The position numbers and the translations under genes are program-made. From CALKHT01 sp964511575 (GTDB lineage Bacteria > Planctomycetota > Phycisphaerae > Phycisphaerales > Phycisphaeraceae), in contig CAZEFM010000005.1 in NCBI GenBank assembly GCA_964511575.1, positions 20,953-84,952 of the forward strand: DNA of 64,000 nucleotides. Direction: 5' to 3'. The notes under the pieces were generated by a model. The model worked only from the letters and a program-made list of their open reading frames with translations. It ran no database searches and was not told the DNA's origin. Below, piece by piece: positions 16,402 through 26,330 of the stretch; position 1 is the first letter of the stretch, and each line of letters starts with the position of its first letter.

Positions 16402-17802
16402 TTGAACGCGCCCACACCGGTTCCCAACGACGATCACAAGCATTTCGTGCTGGATACCAACGTGCTGCTGCATAATCCCGCAGCGCTTTACATGTTTGAT
16501 GACAACGAGGTGGTCATTCCATTCGTTGTGCTGGAGGAACTCGACAAGTTCAAGAAGCAGAACGACGATGTCGGCCGCAACGCCCGCGAGGTGATTCGTC
16601 ATTTGGATCAACTGCGCGCCAAGGGACACCTGGCGGAGGGCGTGACGTGGAACGGCCACGGCGGGCGGATTCGCGTCGCGTTCTCGGCGGATGAGCGACA
16701 TCCCTGGTTGGATGCCGATCGGCCGGACAACCACATCATCAATGTGGCGTGGACGCTTTCCAAATCGGGTGTGAAGACTGTCTTCATCACGAAGGACATC
16801 AACGCCCGACTCAAGAGCGATGCGCTGGGAATTCAGACGGAAGATTTCGAAGCGCAGAAGGTCGATGCCGATCGTCTGTACAGTGGCAACGTCTCGATCA
16901 CGCTGCCGGGCGAGTTCATCGATGCGCTTTACGATGAGAAGCAGCTCGAAGTCGCGCGCATCCGTGAGTTTCTGGTGCAGAAGACAGCGGATGGCCAGAC
17001 GCATGCAGTCGACCTTTTCGCCAATCAGTATGTGCAGTTGCGTGATGCGATGGATGAATCGCACACGGGGTTGGCGCGACGGCTGGCGGACACGGACCAT
17101 CTGATCCCCATCCATGCGCCGCGCAAACCGGTGTTCGGCATCATGGCGCGCAACGTGCAGCAGATCATGGCGCTGGACCTGTTGCTCGATGACGAGGTGA
17201 AGCTGGTCACGCTGCTGGGGACGGCGGGAACGGGTAAGACGCTCGTTGCCATCGCGGCGGGCATGAGCAAGACGGTCAACGAGGGGCGGTATGACAAGTT
17301 GCTGGTGGCGCGGCCGATCATGCCGATGGGACGCGATATCGGTTACCTGCCCGGTTCGAAGGACGAGAAGCTCGAGGCGTGGATGCAGCCGATCTTCGAC
17401 AATCTGAGTTACCTGATGTCGACGCGCGCTGCCGGACCCCAGCATGCCGAGAGCAAGACGCCGGAGCATCGCATCAAGACGCTGATGGATGCGGGGCAAC
17501 TGGTGCTGGAGCCGCTCACCTATATTCGCGGCCGATCCATCCCGAACCAGTTCATGATCGTCGATGAGGCGCAGAACCTCACGCCTCACGAGGTGAAGAC
17601 GATCGTGTCGCGTGTGGGGGATGGGACGAAGATCGTCCTGACGGGCGACGTGGCGCAGATCGACAACCCCTATCTGGACAGTTCGTCCAACGGCCTGTCG
17701 TACATGGTCGAGCGCATGAAAGGCGAGTCGATTGTCGGCCACGTGACGCTTGCCAAGAGCGAGCGCAGCGCTCTGGCATCGCTCGCGGCGGCGAAGCTGT
17801 AA
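16402..17802 (+). CDS. PIN domain-PhoH ATPase fusion protein
   Basis: A 466-residue protein joining an N-terminal PIN ribonuclease domain (FVLDTNVLLHNP with the first acidic residue near 18, then VVLEELDKFK) to a C-terminal PhoH ATPase (Walker A GTAGTGKT at about 274-281, Walker B FMIVDEAQN near 384-392). This is the PhoH2/YlaK architecture, linked to RNA unwinding and cleavage. The start is TTG at 16402, supported by GGAGGA nine bases upstream; the first internal Met lies inside the PIN fold and would remove the catalytic Asp. An extended -10 lies 93 bases upstream. Standalone PhoH2 proteins in actinobacteria pair with an antitoxin; no such partner is seen here. Confidence 0.93.
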   Translation: MNAPTPVPNDDHKHFVLDTNVLLHNPAALYMFDDNEVVIPFVVLEELDKFKKQNDDVGRNAREVIRHLDQLRAKGHLAEGVTWNGHGGRIRVAFSADERHPWLDADRPDNHIINVAWTLSKSGVKTVFITKDINARLKSDALGIQTEDFEAQKVDADRLYSGNVSITLPGEFIDALYDEKQLEVARIREFLVQKTADGQTHAVDLFANQYVQLRDAMDESHTGLARRLADTDHLIPIHAPRKPVFGIMARNVQQIMALDLLLDDEVKLVTLLGTAGTGKTLVAIAAGMSKTVNEGRYDKLLVARPIMPMGRDIGYLPGSKDEKLEAWMQPIFDNLSYLMSTRAAGPQHAESKTPEHRIKTLMDAGQLVLEPLTYIRGRSIPNQFMIVDEAQNLTPHEVKTIVSRVGDGTKIVLTGDVAQIDNPYLDSSSNGLSYMVERMKGESIVGHVTLAKSERSALASLAAAKL

Positions 17803-17893
17803 GTGCGAATTGGAGGGATTGCCCCCATTGCGGCCGCCCTCGGGGGAAACCCGAGTTATCGCTGTCGGGTCGGGCGCGTGGCTGGGGCGGCGA

Positions 17894-17899
17894 TAGAAT
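17894..17899 (+). promoter_or_regulatory. -10-like element and probable leaderless start of the AsmA-like gene
   Basis: TAGAAT lies six bases before the ATG at 17906, with no Shine-Dalgarno sequence between. The -35 region is GC-rich and unconvincing. Confidence 0.35.
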
Positions 17900-17905
17900 A
17901 CGGGT

Positions 17906-20900
17906 ATGAATATCGAGGGTGGTGCAGACAAGGCGAATGCAAAGCAGGCGGTCAACACCCGGCGGCGCGGCAGGCGTTTGCTGTGGGGCATTGGCATCGC
18001 GCTGGGGGTGCTGCTGCTGATTGTTCTTCTGATCCCGACCCTGCTGAGCACGGGGCCGGCAACGCGGTATATCAGTTCCGTTGTAAGCGATGCGATTCCG
18101 GGTAGTGTCGAGATGGGCGACCTGTCGCTCGGGTGGTTCGGCGGGCAGCGTGTTGCACGGCTGCAACTCAACGACCCGGAGGGGAAGCCCGTGGGGGTGG
18201 TCGATGAGATCGACATGCCCGATGCGTCCCTGTGGCGCCTTCTGCGAGGCGATCTGAACCTGGGCGCGGTGACGATCGTCAACGATTACATCGACATTGT
18301 GGAGTACTCCGACCGCACGACCAACCTGTCGCGTGCGTTGGGGTTGGAGCCGGTTGAAGACGATGATGAGGCGGCTCCCTCCCGCACGCCCGAGGAGCGA
18401 CAGGAGCAGCGTGCGGATCTGCGCATGCGGCTGTCGATCAGCGGTGGGCGGATCACTTACACGCCACACGATGGCGATCCGGTGGAGGTCACCGATTTTG
18501 CGTTGGATCTCAATGCGCCGTCGATTGAGGCGATCGATGGTGAGCTGCGTGCGACGGTGACGCAGGCGGGGCAGAAGGGGCAGTTGCAGGCGACGGGGCA
18601 GGTACGCAACCTGTTTGATGCGAGCGGGGCGCCGACGCCGCGACAGGCGACGATGCGCATCGATGCGGATTTGACGGATGTGCCGGTGCTGCCGTTGGAT
18701 CGGCTGTTGAACCTGCGCGGGCGGCTGGTGGCGGTGACGGGAACGATGGAGTCGGGGCAGGTGCGCATTTCCGGGCCGCTGCTGAACCCGGACATCATGC
18801 AGATGGTGGCGCGGGGGGATCGGTTCACGATGGATGTTGATTTGCGTGGCACGGAGGCGTCGGTCCGTGCGGAGCGTGACTCGGTGGTGCGGTTTACGGT
18901 CACGCCGGATGCATGGCCTGTGCTGGTGGAGGATCACGCGACACTGGCGGAGAGCAAGCTGCTTCAGCCGTTCGATGTGACGGTGGTGCTGCAGAATCTG
19001 GAGCTGCCGCGTGAGATGGGGCAGATCGATTTGCCCGAAGGGTCGATGGCGGCGGAGGTGACGGTGACGGATGTGGTCATCGCGACCGGCAACGAGCGCA
19101 TCGGCACGCTGGCGCTGCGCGGCGCGAACATGACCGTGCGGTCGGCGGCGATCGGTGAGTCGATCAACGCGGTGGTTCACGCCATTGCCGAGCAGGATGG
19201 CAACCAGGGGCAGGTGGAACTGGTGGCGAACCTCAACAACCTGTTGCTGGCGGATCAGTCGTTCAATGCGGATGGATACAGCGCGACGGTCGACGGGAAC
19301 ATCAGCGATCTTCCGATGGCGGTGCTGGATGAGCTGGCGGCCATGCAGGGGTCGCTGGTTGCGATGCTGGGGCCGAAGCTGCAGGCGACGATGCGTGCGG
19401 AGTTACGGCCGGTGGTTGATGGTGAAGGGGTGGCGGGGCCCATCGAATTGACGGCACGGGCGGACAATTTGTCGCTTCGGTTTGTGGGCACGCAGCAGCC
19501 TGAGCAGTTCACGCTCAGTGAGCCGGCCGAGCTGGCGATGACGCTGCAACCCGGCGTGCTCGATGAGTTGAAGCGGGCGTTTCCGGCGGTTGCGGATGCG
19601 TTGATGGAGTTGAACGTGACCGAGCCGGGGCGTGTGGCGGTGCGATTGACACATCTGCGTGTGCCGTGGCATGAGGGCGCGGATGATTCGTTTGACGTGG
19701 GTACGGTGGAGGCGGCCGCAACGGCAACGGTGGAGAATCTGCGGCTGACGGGTGACTCCCGGTTAGATGGGTTGGAGGTGAGCACGCTGGAACTACAGGT
19801 GCCGCAGACGCGATTAGGTGAGCCGATTCGCTTTGAGAGTCAGGGGCAGTGGCGTGTGAACGGGGTGCCTTCGACGCTGCAGCTTGCCGGCACGGTGACG
19901 GGGGCGCTCGAAGGTGCGATGCAGCTTGCCTTGGAAGGGACGGTGGAAGGCCTGCCGGTGGCGTTGATCGATGGCTTTGCCGATCAGGGCGGGCAGTTGA
20001 TCACGTTGCTGGGGGATCGCATTGCGACGACCCGGTTTGAGGTGACCAGTGACGGGCCGGAGCGTTACGCGTTCACAGCGGGGGTGATGTCTTCGCAGTT
20101 CAATGCGAATGTGTCGGGTGCGTATGCATCGACGGGGCTGTCGCTTGCGGAAGGTTCCCAGGCGCAGTTCACGTTGTCGCCCGAGGCATTCGCGGCCCTG
20201 CAGCAGACGGACGGTGAAGGAGGCGATGCCACCAACGAGCAGACGGTGCAGTTGCGTGAGCCTTTGACACTGAACCTTGCCGTGCAACAGTTGCAACTCG
20301 CCTGGCGCGAGGGTGACGAGGAAGGCGATGCGGGTGCGGCACGTGCGATCGATCCCGCCAACACGCACATTGCGTTGCGATTGAGCAGTGCCGGTGCGGC
20401 GTTCACCACCGGTACGTTCGACGAGACGTTTGAGTTGCGCAACATCAACGTGGCGCTTGCGGCTGCCGATCTGCGCGAGGCGCTGACGATCAACGCCAAC
20501 GCTGACCTCGGGATGACGCAGGTGGTGGGCGATGCGGGCGATCAACGCCCCGACGCGGTGGCAGAGGCGCAGCCGATGCGTGGGCGTCTGACATCGCAGA
20601 CGACGTTGAGCGACCTGATCGACGACGCGGGGCAGATGCGGCCGCTTGCGCAGGTGTCGTACGAAACGCAGACGCAGATTCGCTCGTTGCCGACCGCGAT
20701 GGTGGATGTGCTGTTGCAGCAGGATGGGCTGCTGCCGGTGGTGCTGGGCAGCCAACTGGATCAGGTGGATGTGGTGGTGCGGACGGATCCGAACGATCCG
20801 GCGGCGATGACGCTTGCCGCTCGGGTGATGTCGCCACGGGTGAATGTGCCGTTGACCGGCCGACTGGTGCGGGAGCCGGCCATGCAGGTGGTGGTGCGTG

Positions 20901-22534
20901 GCGATGGTCCAGCCACCTTGCAGTTGACGCCCGAAGCATTCGCCGCGTTGCGTCAGCGCATCGAGGGCATGGATGCGGGTGACGAGCAGCCCGCGGCGCC
21001 TGGTGACCGTCCTGAGGCCGGGGATGCCCCGCTGGATGTACGGCTGGCGCGCGACACCACGTTCGAATTGCAGTTGCAGCAACTGGCAATCGGTTTTCGT
21101 GACGACCGACAGGTTCAGGCGGTTGATGAGGAGCAGCAGGGCGAGCGACCGGCATACGACCCGCAGCGAACGGGCATCATCGCCACGCTCCGTGCGCCTG
21201 AAGTTCGGTTGCTGATCCAACGTGAGGGGGGTGTCGACACGCTCGATGGTGATCTGCAGATGGATATCGACATCCCTGCGCTGGTGCAGCCGGGACGCAT
21301 CTCGCTTCGCGGTGATACAGCCGTCACACCGCAGGGCGAAGCCAATGCGGTGCGCGGCAGCATCGATTCGCAGACGAACGTCACCGACATGGTGAACGCC
21401 CGCGGCGAACTCGATCTGATGGCGGCGCGTTACCAGACAAACACGCGCATTGAAGAGTTGCCCGTTGCGCCGGTCGATGCGTTGCTGGGCATGGACAATC
21501 AGTTGGTGGCTGTGCTGGGGCACCGTGCCTCCATGCGGGCGGTGGGGCGGTTCACTTTCGATGGTGAAGCGGACGATCTGGACATCACGCTCAACTCCGA
21601 GAATGCGCAGGGCGCGGTGGCGGCGACGATCGGCAAGGACATCACGCTTCGCGAGGATTTCGTTGGCACGCTGCGGGTGACGCCGGAGGTCGCCGATGCG
21701 CTACTCAAGTATGGCAACCCGCTGTTGATCGATGCGACGAGTGCAACCGAACCGATTCGGCTGACGATTCGCCACGATACATTCCGCGTGCCGCTGGCGC
21801 TGTTTCGTACCAATCGTGAGCAGGCTCTGCGTGAGTTGTCGCTCGATGCCGAGTTGAGGCTGGGCACGATCATGCTGCAGGACAGTTGGCTGCTCGGCGC
21901 GCTGGCGCCGGAGATGCAGCGGCTGGGGAGACTTGTGAACGGCAACATCCCGGGCATCGGCGGCGACCAGCAGGCCAACTTCACCACGCTTCAGGTCACC
22001 GTGCGCGATGGCTTTGCCCGCAGCAACGACCTGTGGATGCACGTGCCCAACGCGATCGTCGGGGTGCAGGGCGGGGTGAACCTCAGCACGCAGTACGCCA
22101 ACCTCAGCATCGGCCTGGGGAGCCAGACGTTGCGGCAGATCTCCGCGTTGCGTGACTACATTCCCGACAACGAGATTTTCCCCATTTCGGTTCGTGGGCC
22201 GTTGTCGGAACTGCGACAGAATGTCGACTTCTCGCCGTTGTTCGGGCCCGTGGCGACGTCGCTGGCGCAGCGGTTCGGCGGCGATCAGGGGGCGCTCATC
22301 GGTGGGATCCTGCGAGGGCTGGGGCAGGTGACGCTCCCGCGTGCTGCCCGGCGTGACTGGCCCAATTACCCGCAGGATCTGGTGCTCAACCCCGCGCGTG
22401 ACGGACAGCAGCCGCAACAACCCGGCGATCAACCTCCGCAGGGCGAGCCGTCCGAACCTCCCGCCGAACAGCCGCGTGAACAACCCCGCGAACGCCCCGG
22501 CCTCGGCGACCTGCTTGATCGGCTGCGCCGTTAA
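17906..22534 (+). CDS. Very large AsmA/TamB-like envelope protein with five internal modules
   Basis: This 1542-residue protein has a short cytoplasmic N-terminus, one membrane helix (about residues 30-50) and an otherwise extracytoplasmic, β-rich body. The start (VSDAIPGSVEMGDLSLGWFGG) and end (GFARSNDLWMHVPNAIVG, then a glycine-rich segment) resemble AsmA/TamB-type proteins. The body repeats a module of about 210-260 residues five times. Each copy opens with a Pro-x3-Asp-x-hydrophobic motif followed by a Leu-Gly element (VPVLPLDRLL near 258, LPMAVLDELA near 468, LPVALIDGFA near 681, LPTAMVDVLL near 928, LPVAPVDALL near 1185). Each later has an FTLSPEAFAAL-like element (about 330, 540, 757, 1008, 1257). 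The last 50 residues are Gln/Pro-rich. By analogy with AsmA/TamB it may form a long groove for lipids between membranes; that is inference. Confidence 0.75.
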   Translation: MNIEGGADKANAKQAVNTRRRGRRLLWGIGIALGVLLLIVLLIPTLLSTGPATRYISSVVSDAIPGSVEMGDLSLGWFGGQRVARLQLNDPEGKPVGVVDEIDMPDASLWRLLRGDLNLGAVTIVNDYIDIVEYSDRTTNLSRALGLEPVEDDDEAAPSRTPEERQEQRADLRMRLSISGGRITYTPHDGDPVEVTDFALDLNAPSIEAIDGELRATVTQAGQKGQLQATGQVRNLFDASGAPTPRQATMRIDADLTDVPVLPLDRLLNLRGRLVAVTGTMESGQVRISGPLLNPDIMQMVARGDRFTMDVDLRGTEASVRAERDSVVRFTVTPDAWPVLVEDHATLAESKLLQPFDVTVVLQNLELPREMGQIDLPEGSMAAEVTVTDVVIATGNERIGTLALRGANMTVRSAAIGESINAVVHAIAEQDGNQGQVELVANLNNLLLADQSFNADGYSATVDGNISDLPMAVLDELAAMQGSLVAMLGPKLQATMRAELRPVVDGEGVAGPIELTARADNLSLRFVGTQQPEQFTLSEPAELAMTLQPGVLDELKRAFPAVADALMELNVTEPGRVAVRLTHLRVPWHEGADDSFDVGTVEAAATATVENLRLTGDSRLDGLEVSTLELQVPQTRLGEPIRFESQGQWRVNGVPSTLQLAGTVTGALEGAMQLALEGTVEGLPVALIDGFADQGGQLITLLGDRIATTRFEVTSDGPERYAFTAGVMSSQFNANVSGAYASTGLSLAEGSQAQFTLSPEAFAALQQTDGEGGDATNEQTVQLREPLTLNLAVQQLQLAWREGDEEGDAGAARAIDPANTHIALRLSSAGAAFTTGTFDETFELRNINVALAAADLREALTINANADLGMTQVVGDAGDQRPDAVAEAQPMRGRLTSQTTLSDLIDDAGQMRPLAQVSYETQTQIRSLPTAMVDVLLQQDGLLPVVLGSQLDQVDVVVRTDPNDPAAMTLAARVMSPRVNVPLTGRLVREPAMQVVVRGDGPATLQLTPEAFAALRQRIEGMDAGDEQPAAPGDRPEAGDAPLDVRLARDTTFELQLQQLAIGFRDDRQVQAVDEEQQGERPAYDPQRTGIIATLRAPEVRLLIQREGGVDTLDGDLQMDIDIPALVQPGRISLRGDTAVTPQGEANAVRGSIDSQTNVTDMVNARGELDLMAARYQTNTRIEELPVAPVDALLGMDNQLVAVLGHRASMRAVGRFTFDGEADDLDITLNSENAQGAVAATIGKDITLREDFVGTLRVTPEVADALLKYGNPLLIDATSATEPIRLTIRHDTFRVPLALFRTNREQALRELSLDAELRLGTIMLQDSWLLGALAPEMQRLGRLVNGNIPGIGGDQQANFTTLQVTVRDGFARSNDLWMHVPNAIVGVQGGVNLSTQYANLSIGLGSQTLRQISALRDYIPDNEIFPISVRGPLSELRQNVDFSPLFGPVATSLAQRFGGDQGALIGGILRGLGQVTLPRAARRDWPNYPQDLVLNPARDGQQPQQPGDQPPQGEPSEPPAEQPREQPRERPGLGDLLDRLRR

Positions 22535-22538
22535 GCGT

Positions 22539-23456
22539 TTACAGCAGCAATCCGAGCAGGAACATGATGGTGAAAAGGCGCAGCAGAGTCATCACCACGC
22601 ACAGGATCGCCGTTTCGAAGAAGTCCAGGTCGAACAGCTTGGACAGACACGAGCCGACGATCAGAAAATAAATCAGCGGGTAGACGAACAACGCGGCAAT
22701 GCCGAAGACAAAAGGCGAGACAAGTGCCGCCACCATGTCGGCGAACGACAGCGCCCCGATCGCGATCGCGGAAAGCTTGAGAATGGCGATTTGCAGCGGG
22801 CCGAAGCCGACATCCAGGAGCTGCGCAACTATCCATACACAAAGAAGCAGCAGCGGCACCATCACGACAGTCTGTATGGCGAGGCTGACGCCGGTTCGAA
22901 TCGCGGCCGAGACGGTGAAACCTAGTTCATACACCGTCACGCCGCCCGTGAAGAGAACGCCCGCGAGCAGCAGCAGCACCGGCAGTCTGACATCAATCCA
23001 GTTCGCTTGCCGCAGAACATCGGCTTCCATTTCCGCGTCGCGCTTGGCCCGTTTGGCTTCCGCGTCGGTGGGCGGGGGCGCATCGCCCGCTTCAATCGGC
23101 TCCTGCACCTGTGGCTTGCGCACCGCGTTTTCACGAATGTCGAAACCACAGTTGAGGCACAGCACCGCGCCATCGGACATGGGCAGGTTGCACATCGGAC
23201 ACTTGCCACCGAGGCGTACCGTTGTGTTGCCCGAAGGTGACCCCATTTCGGGCGCATCGGTGGGCAGGTTCAATTCGTAACCCATATCCTCGCTGTGGTC
23301 TTCCTGTGGAACAGGCTCAGTCGTTGGGTCACTGTCGGGCATGACCATCACCGCGCCACAGGCACAGCGCACTTTCTTCCCCGCCAGTTCCGCTTTCCAG
23401 CGGTAGCGCTTGTCACATTCGGGACACGTCACTGGATGAGTCGCCGCATCATGCAT
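22539..23456 (-). CDS. Zinc-ribbon multi-pass membrane protein, function unknown
   Basis: A 305-residue protein with two cytoplasmic zinc ribbons and a membrane domain. The first ribbon (CPECDKRYRWKAELAGKKVRC, residues 14-34, then CACG) is the MJ0042/FHA-associated type common in planctomycetes; the second is CPMC at about 90 and CLNCGFD at about 104. A charged helix (AEAKRAKRDAEMEADVLRQ) leads to four or five membrane segments between about 160 and 305, similar to Yip1-type integral proteins. It converges on the AsmA-like gene with four bases between the stops. I do not recognise a function; zinc- or redox-dependent regulation of a membrane process is one possibility. Confidence 0.75.
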   Translation of the reverse strand: MHDAATHPVTCPECDKRYRWKAELAGKKVRCACGAVMVMPDSDPTTEPVPQEDHSEDMGYELNLPTDAPEMGSPSGNTTVRLGGKCPMCNLPMSDGAVLCLNCGFDIRENAVRKPQVQEPIEAGDAPPPTDAEAKRAKRDAEMEADVLRQANWIDVRLPVLLLLAGVLFTGGVTVYELGFTVSAAIRTGVSLAIQTVVMVPLLLLCVWIVAQLLDVGFGPLQIAILKLSAIAIGALSFADMVAALVSPFVFGIAALFVYPLIYFLIVGSCLSKLFDLDFFETAILCVVMTLLRLFTIMFLLGLLL

Positions 23457-23730
23457 GGCTCACCTCTCTGACTTCGAGACGCTTGCGCGCGACCCATCGC
23501 GTCTTCGCCTGCAACCATCGGTCCGGTGAACTGTTCATCGGTGTCGTCCCCCTGTGAGATGGCGAAATGCCCCACGGGAATCGCTCTGTCCGGCCAGTCC
23601 GTCGCGGCGCGACCCACCTATTCTGACCGCAATCCGTCCGGAACCGCAAGCATCAACCCACCACCGTACCGCCATAGTCCTATCGGCGAAGCGACGGGGT
23701 TACGCTCCAATGATCGAAGTCCTGCCGCAA

Positions 23731-25011
23731 TCAGGCGTAACAAACCAGCTTTCGCCCCTCACGCAGGATGAGGTGCCCGCGATGCTGACCGACACACGTT
23801 GCGGTTGGCACCGTCTTTCGTTCGCCGAGCACCTCGCCGGAGTTGTGGTCAACGGCGACGAGCGTGGCAGCGACCTTCACATTCATCAGTGTCTCGCCGT
23901 CGCGGACGCGGGGCACATCGCGGTATGTGACGTGTTTTAGCCAGAGAATGTTGCCCGCCCGGGCGAGCAAACGCGCGCCCGCTGCAGCATCGCCGAGTTT
24001 CGCCTCGCGCGGACTGGTCAACGTGGACTGCGTCGACCACACCTCCTTGCCCGTGATCGGCTCGTATGCAGCCACCACCCGCAACTGGCCCGCCACGGAT
24101 GTCTCGCGCAACTCTTCGGTGATCAGCAGATCGGTGGCGTCGTGCGGCGGATGCGCCAGGCCACCCGTCCAGACCCGTTGCGGGCTGCCGCCCTGTTCCG
24201 AGCGTCCACGCCACAATTCCTGGCCGTCGCGGGCATCGAGCACGACAAACACGCCGCTGAACCAGGTCACCGGCCCCTCGCTGACGACAAGATAGTGGCG
24301 CATCGGCCAACGTTGATAGACCTGAACGTTCTTACCATATGTATCGGTGACGATCGGCGCGGAGACCTCCCAGCGACACGTTCCTGATGCAAGGTCAATG
24401 CATCGCAACCGTCGCTCAGGGTCGCTGCGATCATCGGATGACCAGTTTAGGATGTATCCCGCAAGGGCCTCGGCGGACGTCAACTTGTGGCTGAAGATGT
24501 CGACATCGAAAGGCAACTGCAAAAGGTGGGGCTGGTCCGGGGGACAGTCGACCGTTCGGCCCGTCTCAACGTGAACCCATTGCCGATCACGGTTGTCACG
24601 CCGCCATTCGCCGACGACAGGCTGGAAGTATTCCACGGGGAATGGATCCGTCGGGATCGTCTCGCCTGTTTGGGCATCGAGCGTGACGGATCCGTTCGCG
24701 AGATAGAGCTTGCCGTGAGCGGCATGAATGTCGCGGGTTCGAGCGAGTGAGATATTCGATTTGGCGACGCCCTCCACCATTGGATCGGTACGCTGCCAGA
24801 CGATTTCACCACTGGCGAGGTCGACAGCGACCAACTGGGTGTATTCGCAGATGGTGATCATGAGGTCGCCATCAAAAACCACCATTCCCTCGAACTCCTT
24901 ACCGGAGATGGGCAGGCTCCAGATGGGATTTGCGTCTGTGCGAACGTCGGAGCTGTAGGAAACGCCCTGGGGGCTGCTTATTGGGTGAAGCGAATCGGCG
25001 GGAAGGGTCAT
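23731..25011 (-). CDS. PQQ-like β-propeller repeat protein
   Basis: A 426-residue protein built of PQQ-enzyme-type β-propeller blades. The recurring pattern is VAVDLASGEIVWQ (about 60-72), a second blade at TLDAQTGETIP, CIDLASGTCRWEV (near 202), VLDARDGQELWRG (near 250), AYEPITGKEVWST (near 308) and AVDHNSGEVLGE near the end. No signal peptide is evident from this start, and no catalytic PQQ-dehydrogenase residues or haem motif are seen, so it is likely a scaffold or a sensor, not an enzyme. GGAG lies six bases upstream of the ATG. It stands alone between the zinc-ribbon gene and the divergent DegT gene. The 274 bases between it and the zinc-ribbon gene contain nothing I can name. Confidence 0.75.
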   Translation of the reverse strand: MTLPADSLHPISSPQGVSYSSDVRTDANPIWSLPISGKEFEGMVVFDGDLMITICEYTQLVAVDLASGEIVWQRTDPMVEGVAKSNISLARTRDIHAAHGKLYLANGSVTLDAQTGETIPTDPFPVEYFQPVVGEWRRDNRDRQWVHVETGRTVDCPPDQPHLLQLPFDVDIFSHKLTSAEALAGYILNWSSDDRSDPERRLRCIDLASGTCRWEVSAPIVTDTYGKNVQVYQRWPMRHYLVVSEGPVTWFSGVFVVLDARDGQELWRGRSEQGGSPQRVWTGGLAHPPHDATDLLITEELRETSVAGQLRVVAAYEPITGKEVWSTQSTLTSPREAKLGDAAAGARLLARAGNILWLKHVTYRDVPRVRDGETLMNVKVAATLVAVDHNSGEVLGERKTVPTATCVGQHRGHLILREGRKLVCYA

Positions 25012-25220
25012 GCGGTACTCCGGAAAGTGAAGGATTCAGCACGTAGTCTAACGGACGGCCGGCAAGGGGGAACTGGGGTTGGCGGGTGGGGCGATGGCGC
25101 GGGCTCCTCGAGGGGCGAGGGCTGCATTGGCGGCGGTCCGGGGCGAGCTCCGGGGGGCGCTCCGCGTGGGGGGATTTTCTCTTATGCTTTGTGCAACCGG
25201 GCGGCATGGAGTGAATCGGA

Positions 25221-26330
25221 ATGAGCGTGCCTTTGTTGGATTTGAACGAGCAGCACCGCCCCCTGATGGGGGAACTGCGCGAGGCGTTTGAGCGGGTGAT
25301 GGGGTCGTCGGGGTTCATCCTCGGGCCGACCGTCGAGGCGTTCGAGGCGAATCTGGCGCGGTATTGCGGGGCGAAGCATGCGGTGGGGGTGTCCAGCGGG
25401 ACGGATGCGCTGCTGGCGGCGATGATGGCGTTGGGGGTGGAGCCGGGGGACGAGGTGATCACCACGCCGTTCAGCTTCTTCGCCACGGCGGGGAGCATTG
25501 CCCGGCTGGGGGCGAAGCCGGTGTTCGTGGACGTCGACCCGGTGACGTTCAACATGGATGTGTCGCAGGTGTCGGCGGCGGTGACGTCACGCACCGTGGC
25601 GATCATGCCGGTGCATCTGTTCGGTCTGGCGGCGGACATGGCGGCGATCAATGCGGTGGCGCAGCGGCACCACCTGCCCGTCATCGAGGATGCCGCCCAG
25701 GCGATTGGGGCACGCGACCACGACCAACCCATCGGAACGCTCGGAACCATGGGGGCGTTGAGCTTCTTCCCGACCAAGAACCTGGGCGGGATGGGCGACT
25801 CCGGGGCGGTGCTCACCAACGATGATGCACTGGCGGCAACATTGCGGATGATCCGCGTGCACGGGGCCGACAGCACGTATCATCACACCATGATCGGCGC
25901 CAACTTCCGCATCGATGCGCTGCAGGCGGCGATGCTGGATGTGAAACTTCGTCACCTTGACGGTTGGATCGAGGCCCGCCGCGCGAATGCCGCACGTTAT
26001 GATGAGCGTTTGTCGGACGCGATGCTGGTGAAGCCGACGGCCCCGCCGCATGCGTTTCATACGTATAACCAGTACACGATCCGGGTGAAGGACGGCCGAC
26101 GCGATGCGCTGATGGCGCATCTGGCGGAACGGGGGATCGGCTGTCGGGTGTATTACCCGTTGCCGCTGCATCTGCAGCCTTGCTTCGCGTCGCTGGGTTA
26201 CCAGGCGGGGCAGTTCCCCGTGTCGGAGCAGTTGGCGGCGGAAGTGTTGAGCCTGCCGATTTATCCGGAGCTGAACGTGTCGCAGTTGGATGAGGTGATT
26301 GCGGCTGTCGGGGAGTTTTCAGGGCAGTGA
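25221..26330 (+). CDS. DegT/DnrJ/EryC1/StrS-family sugar aminotransferase
   Basis: A PLP-dependent aminotransferase of 369 aa that adds an amino group to a nucleotide-linked keto-sugar, usually for surface polysaccharide or lipopolysaccharide. Family motifs are SSGTDALLAAMMAL (58-71), EDAAQAIGA (156-164), the Schiff-base lysine K186 in SFFPTKNLGGMGDSGAV, and the GANFRIDALQAA substrate region. GGAG lies nine bases before the ATG, and TATGCT (25183-25188) is a plausible -10. Its stop overlaps the ABC ATPase start by four bases (GTGA), an odd pairing of sugar and lipid-transport genes that suggests shared envelope regulation. The sugar substrate is unknown. Confidence 0.92.
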   Translation: MSVPLLDLNEQHRPLMGELREAFERVMGSSGFILGPTVEAFEANLARYCGAKHAVGVSSGTDALLAAMMALGVEPGDEVITTPFSFFATAGSIARLGAKPVFVDVDPVTFNMDVSQVSAAVTSRTVAIMPVHLFGLAADMAAINAVAQRHHLPVIEDAAQAIGARDHDQPIGTLGTMGALSFFPTKNLGGMGDSGAVLTNDDALAATLRMIRVHGADSTYHHTMIGANFRIDALQAAMLDVKLRHLDGWIEARRANAARYDERLSDAMLVKPTAPPHAFHTYNQYTIRVKDGRRDALMAHLAERGIGCRVYYPLPLHLQPCFASLGYQAGQFPVSEQLAAEVLSLPIYPELNVSQLDEVIAAVGEFSGQ

